A stretch of 40,091 nt of DNA from Betaproteobacteria bacterium (GTDB taxonomy: Bacteria > Pseudomonadota > Gammaproteobacteria > Burkholderiales > Burkholderiaceae_C). The translations under genes were made by a program, and so were the position numbers. Under the pieces are notes generated by a model. It was not told the DNA's origin. It saw only the letters and a program-made list of their open reading frames with translations, and searched no databases. This document shows positions 22,475-30,817 of the stretch, one piece after another; positions within the stretch are counted from its first letter, which is position 1, and each line of letters opens with the position of its first letter. The stretch is taken from NCBI GenBank assembly GCA_947448675.1, contig CANFOR010000002.1:1-40091 (forward strand), in the 5' to 3' direction.

Positions 22475-23845
22475 ATGAATGCCCCTGAACCTCCACCGCT
22501 TAGCCCACCGCCAAAGCCGCTGACCGAGGCCTCACTTGAAGGCTTGGACGCTCAGTTGCGCAACCTGCTGGCGCAGGGCGGGCCGCTGAGCGCCAAGCAA
22601 TTGGTGGCCGCCACAGGCAAAAGCCAACCCAGCATCTCGTTGGCCTTGGGCCGTTTGGGCAGCGTCGTGCACAGGCTGGGCGCGGCGCGTAGCAGCCGCT
22701 ACACGCTCACTCGCAGCATCTTGGGCTTGCCCAGCGCGCAGAACCTGCTGCGCACCAATGCCAAGGGGCGCACAGAGATTTTTGGCACGCTACAGTTTTT
22801 GCAACAAGGCGAGGTGCATGTGCGCGGCACGCAGGGCCACGAATGGCTGGGTCGGGGCGGTCTGCCTTGGTTTTTGAGCAGCCTACGGCCCCAGGGCTTT
22901 TTGGGTCGGCAGTACACCCATTTGCGTCCCGACTTCCCTAGCGACCCCGACGCATGGACAACCGAGCAGGCGCTCTACATGGCAGCCAATCACATCAGCG
23001 ACCCACCCGGTGCGTTTGCGTTGGGTGCGGGCCATAGCCAGCATGAGGGCCTGCAAGTTGACGCAGACAACATCGCCCGCTTTTACGACCACATGGCCAC
23101 GCAAGCGGGCCACAGCCTGCCAGCAGCCTCGTCTGCCGGGGGCGAGCAACCCAAGTTCACGGCGCGCGTGCAGGGCCAACATGTGATCGTTAAATTCAGC
23201 CCACTTTGCGGCACGCCCTTTGGCGAGCGTTGGCACAACCTGCTGCAGCTCGAACACTTGGCCAACCAGGTCTTGCAAGCAAACGGCATTGCCAGCGCGC
23301 CCACCGTTTTGCTGCGTAGCAAGCAGCGCACGTACCTGCAGTCCACCCGCTTTGACCGCATTGGCACGCAGGGCAAGCGCCATGTGGTCGAGCTCAGTGC
23401 GCTGCACGATGCTTTTGTGCAAACGCCAAGGCAACACTGGGTCGCCAGCTGCGAGGCTTTGGTGCAGCAAAAATTGCTCTCGCCCCAAGGCCTTGAGCGC
23501 ATCGCGCTGCAATACCTGTTTGGCCAGTACATCGGCAACACCGACATGCATTTTGGCAACCTCGCGTTCTTTGTTGACGACGTGACCAAGCCGCAGCTCG
23601 AGCCCACACCGGTGTACGACATGCTGCCCATGCAGTGGCGGCCCGGCGTGCACAGTGGCGAACTGGGCTGTGCACCCGTGCAAGCGCAACGCCAGCCAGC
23701 GGGCTACGGCGCGCTGGCCGAGCGCGCGCGCCACATCGCCACCCTGTATTGGCAGCAAGCCGCCCAGCTGCGCAGCCTGAGCAGCGCGCTGCGGGCGGCC
23801 GCGCGCAGCAATGCGCAATTGCTGGCGCGCAATTTTCAAGACTAA
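22475..23845 (+). CDS. HipA-like kinase with N-terminal winged-HTH (YjjJ-type single-gene HipA family)
   Basis: N-terminal 'GGPLSAKQLVAATGKSQPSISLALGRLG' HTH; 'SSAGGEQPKFTARV' G-loop-like; 'VIVKFSP'; 'IGNTDMHFGNLAFFVDD' catalytic/metal motif. Confidence 0.85.
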   Translation: MNAPEPPPLSPPPKPLTEASLEGLDAQLRNLLAQGGPLSAKQLVAATGKSQPSISLALGRLGSVVHRLGAARSSRYTLTRSILGLPSAQNLLRTNAKGRTEIFGTLQFLQQGEVHVRGTQGHEWLGRGGLPWFLSSLRPQGFLGRQYTHLRPDFPSDPDAWTTEQALYMAANHISDPPGAFALGAGHSQHEGLQVDADNIARFYDHMATQAGHSLPAASSAGGEQPKFTARVQGQHVIVKFSPLCGTPFGERWHNLLQLEHLANQVLQANGIASAPTVLLRSKQRTYLQSTRFDRIGTQGKRHVVELSALHDAFVQTPRQHWVASCEALVQQKLLSPQGLERIALQYLFGQYIGNTDMHFGNLAFFVDDVTKPQLEPTPVYDMLPMQWRPGVHSGELGCAPVQAQRQPAGYGALAERARHIATLYWQQAAQLRSLSSALRAAARSNAQLLARNFQD

Positions 23846-23857
23846 ACCCTCACTCCC

Positions 23858-24733
23858 ATGCAGAGCTTCACGCACGCCAGCCGTTCCACCGCTTACGCCC
23901 TGGCTGCCATTGCGCTGTGGGCCCTGCTCGCCTCATTGGGTTTGGCGCTGCGCCATGTGCCGCCGTTTTTGCTCACGGGCATTGCGTTGCTGGTCGGCAG
24001 CAGCTTGGCCTGGCCCTTTGTGCTGCGCCAGCCCGGGCTGTGGCGCGTGTCGTCCAAAGCCCTGGGCTTGGGGGTGTATGGCTTGTTTGGTTTTCATTTT
24101 TTGCTCTTTATCGCGCTGCGCCACGCGCCGCCGGTGCAGGCCAATTTGGTCAACTACCTGTGGCCCTTGTTGATGGTAGTTTTGGCCCCGCTGTTTTTGC
24201 CGAACACACATCTGACTGCTATACATTTAATAGCTGTTTGTGTAGGATTCACGGGCGCTGCAGCCGCCATCATGGGTTCCAGCGGAACGGAGCGTGCGCT
24301 TTTTAATGGCCTGCCCTGGGGCTACCTTCCAGCCGCCGGTTCGGCCTTTATTTGGGCCAGCTACTCGCTCACCTGCAAGCGCTGGGCACTGGCGGGCCAG
24401 GCCTTTCCCAGCGCGGCGGTTGGCTTGTTTGCCTTGGTCTCGGGCTTGCTGGCCTTGCTCTGCCACTGGACCTTAGAAGCGCCCACCCCGCTGAGCGCGC
24501 AAGACTGGGGCCTGCTGCTACTGATGGGCCTGGGCCCGCTGGGCGCAGCGTTTTTCTTATGGGACGCCGCGCTCAAGCACGGTGACGCGCAGCGCATCGG
24601 TATTTGGAGCTACCTCACGCCTTTGCTCTCTACCGCTTTGCTGATGCTGGTGTCGGGTCAGCCACTGACCTGGGCGATTGCTGGGGCGGCGGCTTTGATT
24701 GTGGGTGCGGCGGTGCTGGCAACACGTGCATAA
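23858..24733 (+). CDS. EamA/DMT family transporter
   Basis: Ten hydrophobic segments, two EamA repeats ('NYLWPLLMVVLAPLFL', 'SYLTPLLSTALLML'). Confidence 0.88.
   Translation: MQSFTHASRSTAYALAAIALWALLASLGLALRHVPPFLLTGIALLVGSSLAWPFVLRQPGLWRVSSKALGLGVYGLFGFHFLLFIALRHAPPVQANLVNYLWPLLMVVLAPLFLPNTHLTAIHLIAVCVGFTGAAAAIMGSSGTERALFNGLPWGYLPAAGSAFIWASYSLTCKRWALAGQAFPSAAVGLFALVSGLLALLCHWTLEAPTPLSAQDWGLLLLMGLGPLGAAFFLWDAALKHGDAQRIGIWSYLTPLLSTALLMLVSGQPLTWAIAGAAALIVGAAVLATRA
24218..24265 (+). repeat. Dispersed element, copy 5 (inside DMT transporter)
   Basis: GCTAT ACATTTAA TAGCT GTTTGTGTA GGATTCACGGGCGCTGCAGCC. Confidence 0.6.
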
Positions 24734-24772
24734 AAAAAGCCACCACGCAGAGCTCGGTGGCAGCTTTTTGTT
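24732..24772 (+). terminator. Rho-independent terminator, possibly bidirectional
   Basis: AAAAAAAGCCACC-N11-GGTGGCAGCTTTTTG between convergent genes. Confidence 0.7.
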
Positions 24773-24806
24773 CTGCAGCTACTGCGGTCAGCGAAGCAGC
24801 ATCGCG

Positions 24807-26999
24807 TTAGTTATTCCAGCCAAAAATGCTGAACACAAAAGCGCGCCCCTGCGAAGACCGAATGCCGATTTCACGGTAATCGCCAGCCGAGCCAGCAACC
24901 AATGAGGGGATAGCAGTAGGCACAGGGCCCGCAGGTATGCTGATCACAGCATTTGTCGGGCTGTTATTGGTCGAATACGCCGCAGCCACATTGCTGGTGT
25001 AGTTCCACTTGTTCGTAGTGAAGGTGCCCGCAGCGCCCTTGGGGCTACGCTCTTCGGCATAGATATAAGCCACATCAACCGGAGGCGAATTCAAATTATT
25101 GGTCCATTGAATGGTGGCACTGGTAATACTGCCTTGCGGCGCCGTGACCAAAGCCGCAGAGCGCGATAAATCATTCACCGGCAAACCGAGCGCATTGCTT
25201 GGCGACACAATGGGGGCCAAAATCCGCGCGTATTCAATGGCCTCGGGCGTCGTATTGCCTTGGTTGCTATTTAAGAAAAATTCAAAAGTATATTTGCTAT
25301 ATGCAATGAACGGAGAAAAATCTGTTACCGCTGGAATGGCAAACGCATTGCCACCGCTTACGCCCACAGCGCCTGTGCTGGTAGGCCAGTAGCCGCTAAA
25401 CAATGCCGTTCCATCCAACGCAACTGCGTTTAAGCGGAATGAATTGCTAGCAAGAGCGGTCACCATCGGCGTCGTATCCACCTGGCCAATGCTGTTGTGC
25501 ACGCTAAAGGTGGTTTGGCCCGCTACGCTCGATGGGGTCATCACCACGCCCGGCGCTGGCAAACCAGGGCCAGTAACACGCACCGCACGTATATTGGCAT
25601 TCACATAGGTTTTAGTAGGTATGTCGTACCGCATAGAGTCCACATAGAAGCGAATCTGTGTGCGCATATACGATGGATTGCTGCCCGAGGTATTGCTTTG
25701 TTTTGCCGGGTTTTGTTGTGAATAGCGTTCATACCTTGGATTAAGGCTGAATTGAAAATTGCGCTGGTTACCATGCAAGATCCAATTGCCCGCATTGGCA
25801 CGCGTCAAGGTATCGTCACGTTTAAAAACCAAGACCTGGGTGTATTCCACAGGCGTTGCCACCGCACCATTAGGCCCATTGGAGCCAATGAACGGTTGCC
25901 GAATAGTGAACTCCACCACAGCCAAGTCGTCATAGGCGGCCGCACTGCCAGCGTATTTGCCAACAAACAGTAGCACTGGGTTGCGAAAGCTGCTACCCGC
26001 CACCGCCGTGGTGTTGGTATCGCTCAAGAGCGTACGAAATTCTTCGCCGAAGTCTTTGCTGTTGTGCATAAAGTTGAGCGATGCGCGGCGTGTGCCATCG
26101 GCATCTTGGCAGGCCACATCAGCCTGCCTTGCAGTAGAGCTTGTAATTGCCAAGCAACGGTTAATTTCATTCGTCCAGGCCTGCAGTTTGCTAAATGTTA
26201 GAACCGGGTTATTGGGCGTTGCTACCAAATTAGTAGCTAGCGGCGTAGCCGCAGTAATCAAACTCGTGGTGTCTACGTTGACCAGCTTGGCACGCAATTG
26301 CGTTGCGCCAGTGTTCGGGTCGCGGGTGTGGCTAACCGACTCGATCAAGGCGTCTACGCCGGTGCCGTCGTAGGCATAGGGTGACTTGATCGGGTCAAAC
26401 ACGGTGCTGGTTACGCCTGCTGCGCCCAATGCCGCGCGTACCGAAGTGAGTAAATCTTTCTTGGCTTGGGCCAATTTGGCCATGTCGATTTTGGAGCCGT
26501 CAAAGTTTTTGTCGGTGCCGGGCACGCCGCTGGAGACCACCGCGTCGGACACGATTTTGTCTGTCAGCGGATTGATCATGATGCGCACGGCTTTGCCTGC
26601 CACCGCGCTCTCGTCGGTCACCGATGTGAGCACGTTGCCGCCTGCGTCTACTACCTTGGCGACAATGGGCGAGGTGAAGTTGGAGAACTTCACAAAGTAG
26701 ACGCCATTGTCGTCAGTGAGGCCGCTGACCGACTTGCCGGTTGCGTCGGTCACTACCACCACCGCTTTGCGCAATGGCGAGCCATCGCCCGCACCACCAC
26801 CTGCGCCCGAGCTGCCGCCTCCGTCTCCACCGCCACTGCCATCGACGTAGCCAAAAGATGTCGCAGACAAATCGACCACGCCTTGGGGGGCCAGCGGGTC
26901 TACGGCAGCGGGAGCCGAGCCACCGCCACCACCGCAGCCGGCCAAAAACCCTGCGGCAGCCAGAGTGGCCGACAAGGTGATGAGTTGAATCCGATTCAT
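24807..26999 (-). CDS. Large hypothetical lipoprotein with Gly-rich linker and carboxypeptidase-regulatory-like N-terminal region
   Basis: Signal 'LSATLAAAGFLAGC' lipobox then GGGGG and 'GSGGGDGGGSSGAGGGAGDGS' linker; 'RKAVVVVTDATGKSVSGLTDDNGVYFVKF' resembles a CarboxypepD_reg-like beta domain. Rest unrecognised. Confidence 0.75.
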   Translation of the reverse strand: MNRIQLITLSATLAAAGFLAGCGGGGGSAPAAVDPLAPQGVVDLSATSFGYVDGSGGGDGGGSSGAGGGAGDGSPLRKAVVVVTDATGKSVSGLTDDNGVYFVKFSNFTSPIVAKVVDAGGNVLTSVTDESAVAGKAVRIMINPLTDKIVSDAVVSSGVPGTDKNFDGSKIDMAKLAQAKKDLLTSVRAALGAAGVTSTVFDPIKSPYAYDGTGVDALIESVSHTRDPNTGATQLRAKLVNVDTTSLITAATPLATNLVATPNNPVLTFSKLQAWTNEINRCLAITSSTARQADVACQDADGTRRASLNFMHNSKDFGEEFRTLLSDTNTTAVAGSSFRNPVLLFVGKYAGSAAAYDDLAVVEFTIRQPFIGSNGPNGAVATPVEYTQVLVFKRDDTLTRANAGNWILHGNQRNFQFSLNPRYERYSQQNPAKQSNTSGSNPSYMRTQIRFYVDSMRYDIPTKTYVNANIRAVRVTGPGLPAPGVVMTPSSVAGQTTFSVHNSIGQVDTTPMVTALASNSFRLNAVALDGTALFSGYWPTSTGAVGVSGGNAFAIPAVTDFSPFIAYSKYTFEFFLNSNQGNTTPEAIEYARILAPIVSPSNALGLPVNDLSRSAALVTAPQGSITSATIQWTNNLNSPPVDVAYIYAEERSPKGAAGTFTTNKWNYTSNVAAAYSTNNSPTNAVISIPAGPVPTAIPSLVAGSAGDYREIGIRSSQGRAFVFSIFGWNN

Positions 27000-27067
27000 T
27001 CACGCGCTCCTAGAGGGGGGGGGAAGGTTTGTTTTTTGCACCTCCCACCATAGCGCTTTGTCAAGCA

Positions 27068-27088
27068 CTTGAACATCCTATGTTCTAG
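27068..27088. promoter_or_regulatory. Operator-like dyad in the lipoprotein/caspase divergent region
   Basis: CTTGAACAT-CCT-ATGTTCTAG: perfect GAACAT-N3-ATGTTC core, plus two more pairs beyond one mismatch. Confidence 0.5.
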
Positions 27089-27150
27089 GGATGCGCATTT
27101 ACGAAAAACCTGCTAGGGTTAAAGCCATCTATCGTTCCCATTGGATTCCT

Positions 27151-29304
27151 GTGCGTTCATTTATTCAAAACTTTCTAGCTGCCTGCTCCCTTGCTCTGCT
27201 CTGTGCAGCCCCTGTGCAAGCCCAAAATGCCGAGCGCGTCGCCCTGGTGGTGGGCAATTCGGCTTATCGCACTGCGCCTTTGTTCAATCCGCAAAACGAC
27301 GCCAAGGCAATGTCCAATCTTTTGCGCAACGCAGGTTTTGCAGTGGACCAGCAGGTAGACACCAGCTTAGATGCCTTGCAAAATGCAGTGGCGCAATTTG
27401 GCAAAGCCATTGCCGACCCTAAAGTGAAATTTGCGGTTTTTTACTACGCAGGCCACGGCGTGCAGCTGGACTGGCGCAACTACTTGGTGCCGGTAACGGC
27501 CAACATCCGCACGGCCGAAGACGTGCGCAACCAGACTGTCGACGTGAGCAGTTTGTTGGCCTATATGGGTGCGGCTAAAAACAAAAACTACATCATTATT
27601 CTGGACGCTTGCCGAGACGACCCTTTTGCAGGCGCCTACCGCGCGCCTGCAAAAGGCCTGAGCCAGTTTGACGCGCCAGTTGGCAGTGTATTGGCCTATT
27701 CCACCTCCCCCGGCAAGGTGGCTTTAGACGGCGAAGGCAGCAACGGTTTGTACACCGCTTATTTGCTAAAAGAGTTTGCCGTAAAAGGCGTAAAAATTGA
27801 AGACGCATTTAAGCGCACCCGTTTGAACGTACGCTTAGCCTCAAACGGTGCGCAAGTCCCGTGGGAAACCACCTCGCTCGAAGAAGACTTGTACCTGTTC
27901 CCCGAGGCCCGCAAACATTTAAGCGACGCCGAGCAAGACACCCTGCTTGAGCAAGAGCTACAAGCTTGGGCCAAGGTGAAAAACAGCAACGACTTTTTAG
28001 CGCTAGCCGAGTTCATCCGCGTCTACCCCAGTGGCAGCGTGAGCGAACTGGCGGCCTCGCGCATGAACCGTTTGCTGAGCGTTGCGCATGAGCGCGAGTC
28101 GCGCGGTTTGGTGGCCAAGTCGGCGTCTTTGCAGGCTGCCGAGCTAGAACGTACGTCACGTGAAGAAGCCTTGCGCCTGGCTGCAGAAAAGGCCGAGGCC
28201 AGCCGCGTGGCTGCCGCACAAGCAGAAGCTGCGCGCCAAGAAGCACTGCAGGCCGAGACCACCCGGCAAGAGACACTGCGCGCCGAGACCCAGCGTGCGC
28301 AGGCCGTGGCCGCGCAGCGTGAAGCGCAGGCCCAAGCCGAGGCTCAGGCCCGATGGGCACAAGCGCAAAGTGAGCAGGCGCGGGCCGAGCACATGCGCGT
28401 TGAAAGCGCACGCGCTGAGGCGGCGCGGCAAGAGGCCTTGCAAACGGCGCAGCGCGCGCAAGAAGCTGCAGCGCGGCAACAGGCCCAACGGGCACAGGCC
28501 GAGCGTGAGCAAGCAGCGCGGCAACAAGCGCAGCAAGAAGCCGCCCGAGCCGCGCTTGCTGCCGAGCAAAGCGCACGGCAGCAAGCCGAGGCCGCCCGCG
28601 CGGCACTGCTGGCGGTCCAGCAAAATGAGCTAGCAAAACAGGCTGCAGCGCCCGTCAGTACTGCGCAGACAGCTCCTATTTTGATAGCATCTGCAACCAG
28701 CGAAGTGCTGGCCAGCACGCCCTACTTCAGCGGCGCGACCGAACACTTGCGCCGCTACAGCGTGGGCGACAGCTTTAGCTTTCGCGTGATCGACCAGTTC
28801 AACAAAAGCAGCAAACCGCTAGAGATGCGCGTCACCGCACTCGACTTTGCCACCGACCAAGTGCAGTTCAACAACGGCGAATATGTGGCCGACCTGATGG
28901 GCAACATCTTGACCAATTTGCGCGGCAGCTCCAGTACACCGCGCCAGTTCTACCCGGCCGACATGTTGGTGGGCAAGCGCTGGCGCACCCAGTTCAAACA
29001 GGTGCGCGCAGCAGCGGGCGTCACCTACACCTTTCGCTACGACCTCAAAGTGGTGGGCAAAGAACGCGTCACCGTACCAGCGGGAACCTTTGACTGCTTC
29101 AAGATCGAAGCGCGCGGCTACAACATGGAACTTGGCGCTCGCCTAGAGCGCAATATTTGGGTCGCCCCCGGCGTGAACGCCGATATTGCCCACGAAACCT
29201 TGGTGCGCCTGCGCAACGGGCAGATCGAGCAAAACGAGCGCCAAGAGCTGGTGAGCTACAAACAAACTGCGCCAGTGCCTGGCTCTTCGCTGGCGAGCCG
29301 TTGA
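27151..29304 (+). CDS. Exported caspase family (peptidase C14) protein with Ala/Gln-rich coiled-coil and C-terminal beta-rich domain
   Basis: 'RVALVVGNSAYRTAPLFNPQNDAKAM', catalytic-dyad motifs 'FYYAGHGVQLDWRNY' (His at 27454-27456) and 'ILDACRDDPF' (Cys at 27610-27612). ORF opens at 27091; GTG 27151 gives a clean signal peptide (RSFIQNFLAACSLALLCAAPVQA). Confidence 0.88.
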   Translation: MRSFIQNFLAACSLALLCAAPVQAQNAERVALVVGNSAYRTAPLFNPQNDAKAMSNLLRNAGFAVDQQVDTSLDALQNAVAQFGKAIADPKVKFAVFYYAGHGVQLDWRNYLVPVTANIRTAEDVRNQTVDVSSLLAYMGAAKNKNYIIILDACRDDPFAGAYRAPAKGLSQFDAPVGSVLAYSTSPGKVALDGEGSNGLYTAYLLKEFAVKGVKIEDAFKRTRLNVRLASNGAQVPWETTSLEEDLYLFPEARKHLSDAEQDTLLEQELQAWAKVKNSNDFLALAEFIRVYPSGSVSELAASRMNRLLSVAHERESRGLVAKSASLQAAELERTSREEALRLAAEKAEASRVAAAQAEAARQEALQAETTRQETLRAETQRAQAVAAQREAQAQAEAQARWAQAQSEQARAEHMRVESARAEAARQEALQTAQRAQEAAARQQAQRAQAEREQAARQQAQQEAARAALAAEQSARQQAEAARAALLAVQQNELAKQAAAPVSTAQTAPILIASATSEVLASTPYFSGATEHLRRYSVGDSFSFRVIDQFNKSSKPLEMRVTALDFATDQVQFNNGEYVADLMGNILTNLRGSSSTPRQFYPADMLVGKRWRTQFKQVRAAAGVTYTFRYDLKVVGKERVTVPAGTFDCFKIEARGYNMELGARLERNIWVAPGVNADIAHETLVRLRNGQIEQNERQELVSYKQTAPVPGSSLASR
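28641..28688 (-). repeat. Dispersed element, copy 6 (inside first caspase CDS)
   Basis: Reverse complement GCTAT CAAAATAG GAGCT GTCTGCGCA GTACTGACGGGCGCTGCAGCC; last 15 nt identical to copy 5. Confidence 0.65.
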
Positions 29305-29314
29305 GCCAGCCAGA

Positions 29315-30817
29315 TCAAGGCGACTTCTGTAGCGCAACCATGACCGACGAAGAATATTCTGTGATTTTTCCGTTATTACGAAACAATAGATCACTGCGCA
29401 CGATCATCATGGTTTTAGGATCAATCCAACTTGTTCCCGTTTGCACGGTAACGCCATTTCTGCCGACTGCTCGGCCATTGCGCTCTACCTTGAAAGCCAT
29501 GATTTTTCCGATCGGTAAATCAAGCTCTTCAAGCGCCACAATTTTGGCATCCCAGTAATTGTTGGTGCTGTTTTGTCCGTCACGGGTATTGACAAAAGTA
29601 GAGCGCCACTTTTTACCAATGGCCAGATCGGCGGGTACTTGCAAGATGGCCGGATCTTTTGTGCCCAGCCGATTTTTCACCACGCCACCCATTTGATCGA
29701 GCTCTGCCTCGCCGCCATTCAGAATCACGCGCACGTCGTCCGCTGCAGTAACTTTGTAGACATTGCGGCTGGTAACAGCGTTGCTGAAACCGTCACGTAA
29801 CTCCATGGTGAAACTATCACCAACCTTGTAGCGGTTGGCACCTGCAGCCAAGGCTGTGATGCCTTGCTTATTGGGCCCCAAAACAATAGCGGCTTTTTGG
29901 AGTCGGTCTACAGCAAACTGCGCTTGCTCGCTGATGCTGCCGTTGGGGTATTTTTGTAAATACGCATAAAAGTCATCGGCGCTCTTGCTGTCTTTGATCT
30001 TGTCCCAATCGGCCTTCTCTAGCGCAAAGGATTTTTCTTTGACCGAGTCGTCTAGTGGCTGGCTGGGTTTGAGACCTGAGTTGAAATAAAAGTCGTCTTC
30101 CAGGCTGGTGCTCTCCCACGGGATCTGCCGCCCCTGGCTCTGCTTGCGCACGTTCAGGCGCACGCGCTTGAAGACATCTTCAATTTTGGCGCTGGGCTTT
30201 TTCAACTCTTCCAGCAAATACTGCGTGTAAAGGCCATTGCCGCTTTTGCTGTCGCCGTCTTCGGCCACATTGCCGGGCGCGGTGGCGTAGGCCAAAAAGG
30301 TGCCCGGTGGTGCGTCGAGCTGGGCTAGACCTTTGCCGCTGGCGCTGCCTCCAAAAGGGTTGTCGCGGCAGGCGTCGAGCACCACGATGTTCATGCGGTT
30401 GCCTGCGGTTTTAAAGGCTTCAATGACTTGCGCCAATTCCACGGTTTGCGCGGGCACGTCGGCAGCTTGCCTGAGTTTGGCGTCTACCGGCACCATGTAG
30501 TTGCGCCAGTCGAGCTGCAGTCCATGGCCCGCGTAGTAGAGCATACCAATGGCTTGTTTGCCCTTCAAGTTGGCTTGCACTTGCGCAATGGCTTCGCTCA
30601 TTTGGGTTTTGGAGCCGTCGCGTACCTCCACCACCGTAAAGCCCAAACCGCGCAAGACTTCGCCCATGGCTTTGGCGTCTTTGGTGGGGTTGTCCAGCGC
30701 AGCTGCACCGGCATAGGCCGCATTACCAATCACCAGCGCAATGCGCACGTCGGTCGGGGCTTGGGCCGCGGCGCTGAGCGCCGTGAGCGCAAGGGCGGCA
30801 ACCAGGCTGCGCATCAA
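29315..30817 (-). CDS. Exported caspase family (peptidase C14) protein, paralogue of the convergent gene
   Basis: Signal peptide 'MMRSLVAALALTALSAAAQA'; 'RIALVIGNAAYAGAAALDNPTKDAKAM', 'LYYAGHGLQLDWRNYMVP', 'VLDACRDNPF'. Confidence 0.92.
   Translation of the reverse strand: MMRSLVAALALTALSAAAQAPTDVRIALVIGNAAYAGAAALDNPTKDAKAMGEVLRGLGFTVVEVRDGSKTQMSEAIAQVQANLKGKQAIGMLYYAGHGLQLDWRNYMVPVDAKLRQAADVPAQTVELAQVIEAFKTAGNRMNIVVLDACRDNPFGGSASGKGLAQLDAPPGTFLAYATAPGNVAEDGDSKSGNGLYTQYLLEELKKPSAKIEDVFKRVRLNVRKQSQGRQIPWESTSLEDDFYFNSGLKPSQPLDDSVKEKSFALEKADWDKIKDSKSADDFYAYLQKYPNGSISEQAQFAVDRLQKAAIVLGPNKQGITALAAGANRYKVGDSFTMELRDGFSNAVTSRNVYKVTAADDVRVILNGGEAELDQMGGVVKNRLGTKDPAILQVPADLAIGKKWRSTFVNTRDGQNSTNNYWDAKIVALEELDLPIGKIMAFKVERNGRAVGRNGVTVQTGTSWIDPKTMMIVRSDLLFRNNGKITEYSSSVMVALQKSP

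Noticed and set aside
22883-23875. 330-aa minus-strand ORF
   Set aside because: Antisense to the HipA-like gene, which has recognisable motifs.
25265-25305. AT-rich stretch in the lipoprotein gene as another dispersed-repeat copy
   Set aside because: Contains GCTAT-like words but does not fit the 5-8-5-9 register.
27071-27085. GAAC-N7-GTTC as a LexA box
   Set aside because: Alphaproteobacterial LexA uses direct repeats with N7 and the Gram-positive box uses N4; betaproteobacterial LexA is CTGT-N8-ACAG. Kept only as an unassigned dyad.
27091-27150. N-terminal extension of the first caspase from ATG 27091
   Set aside because: GTG 27151 starts directly before a normal signal peptide; the extension is basic and would bury it. 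Not fully excluded.
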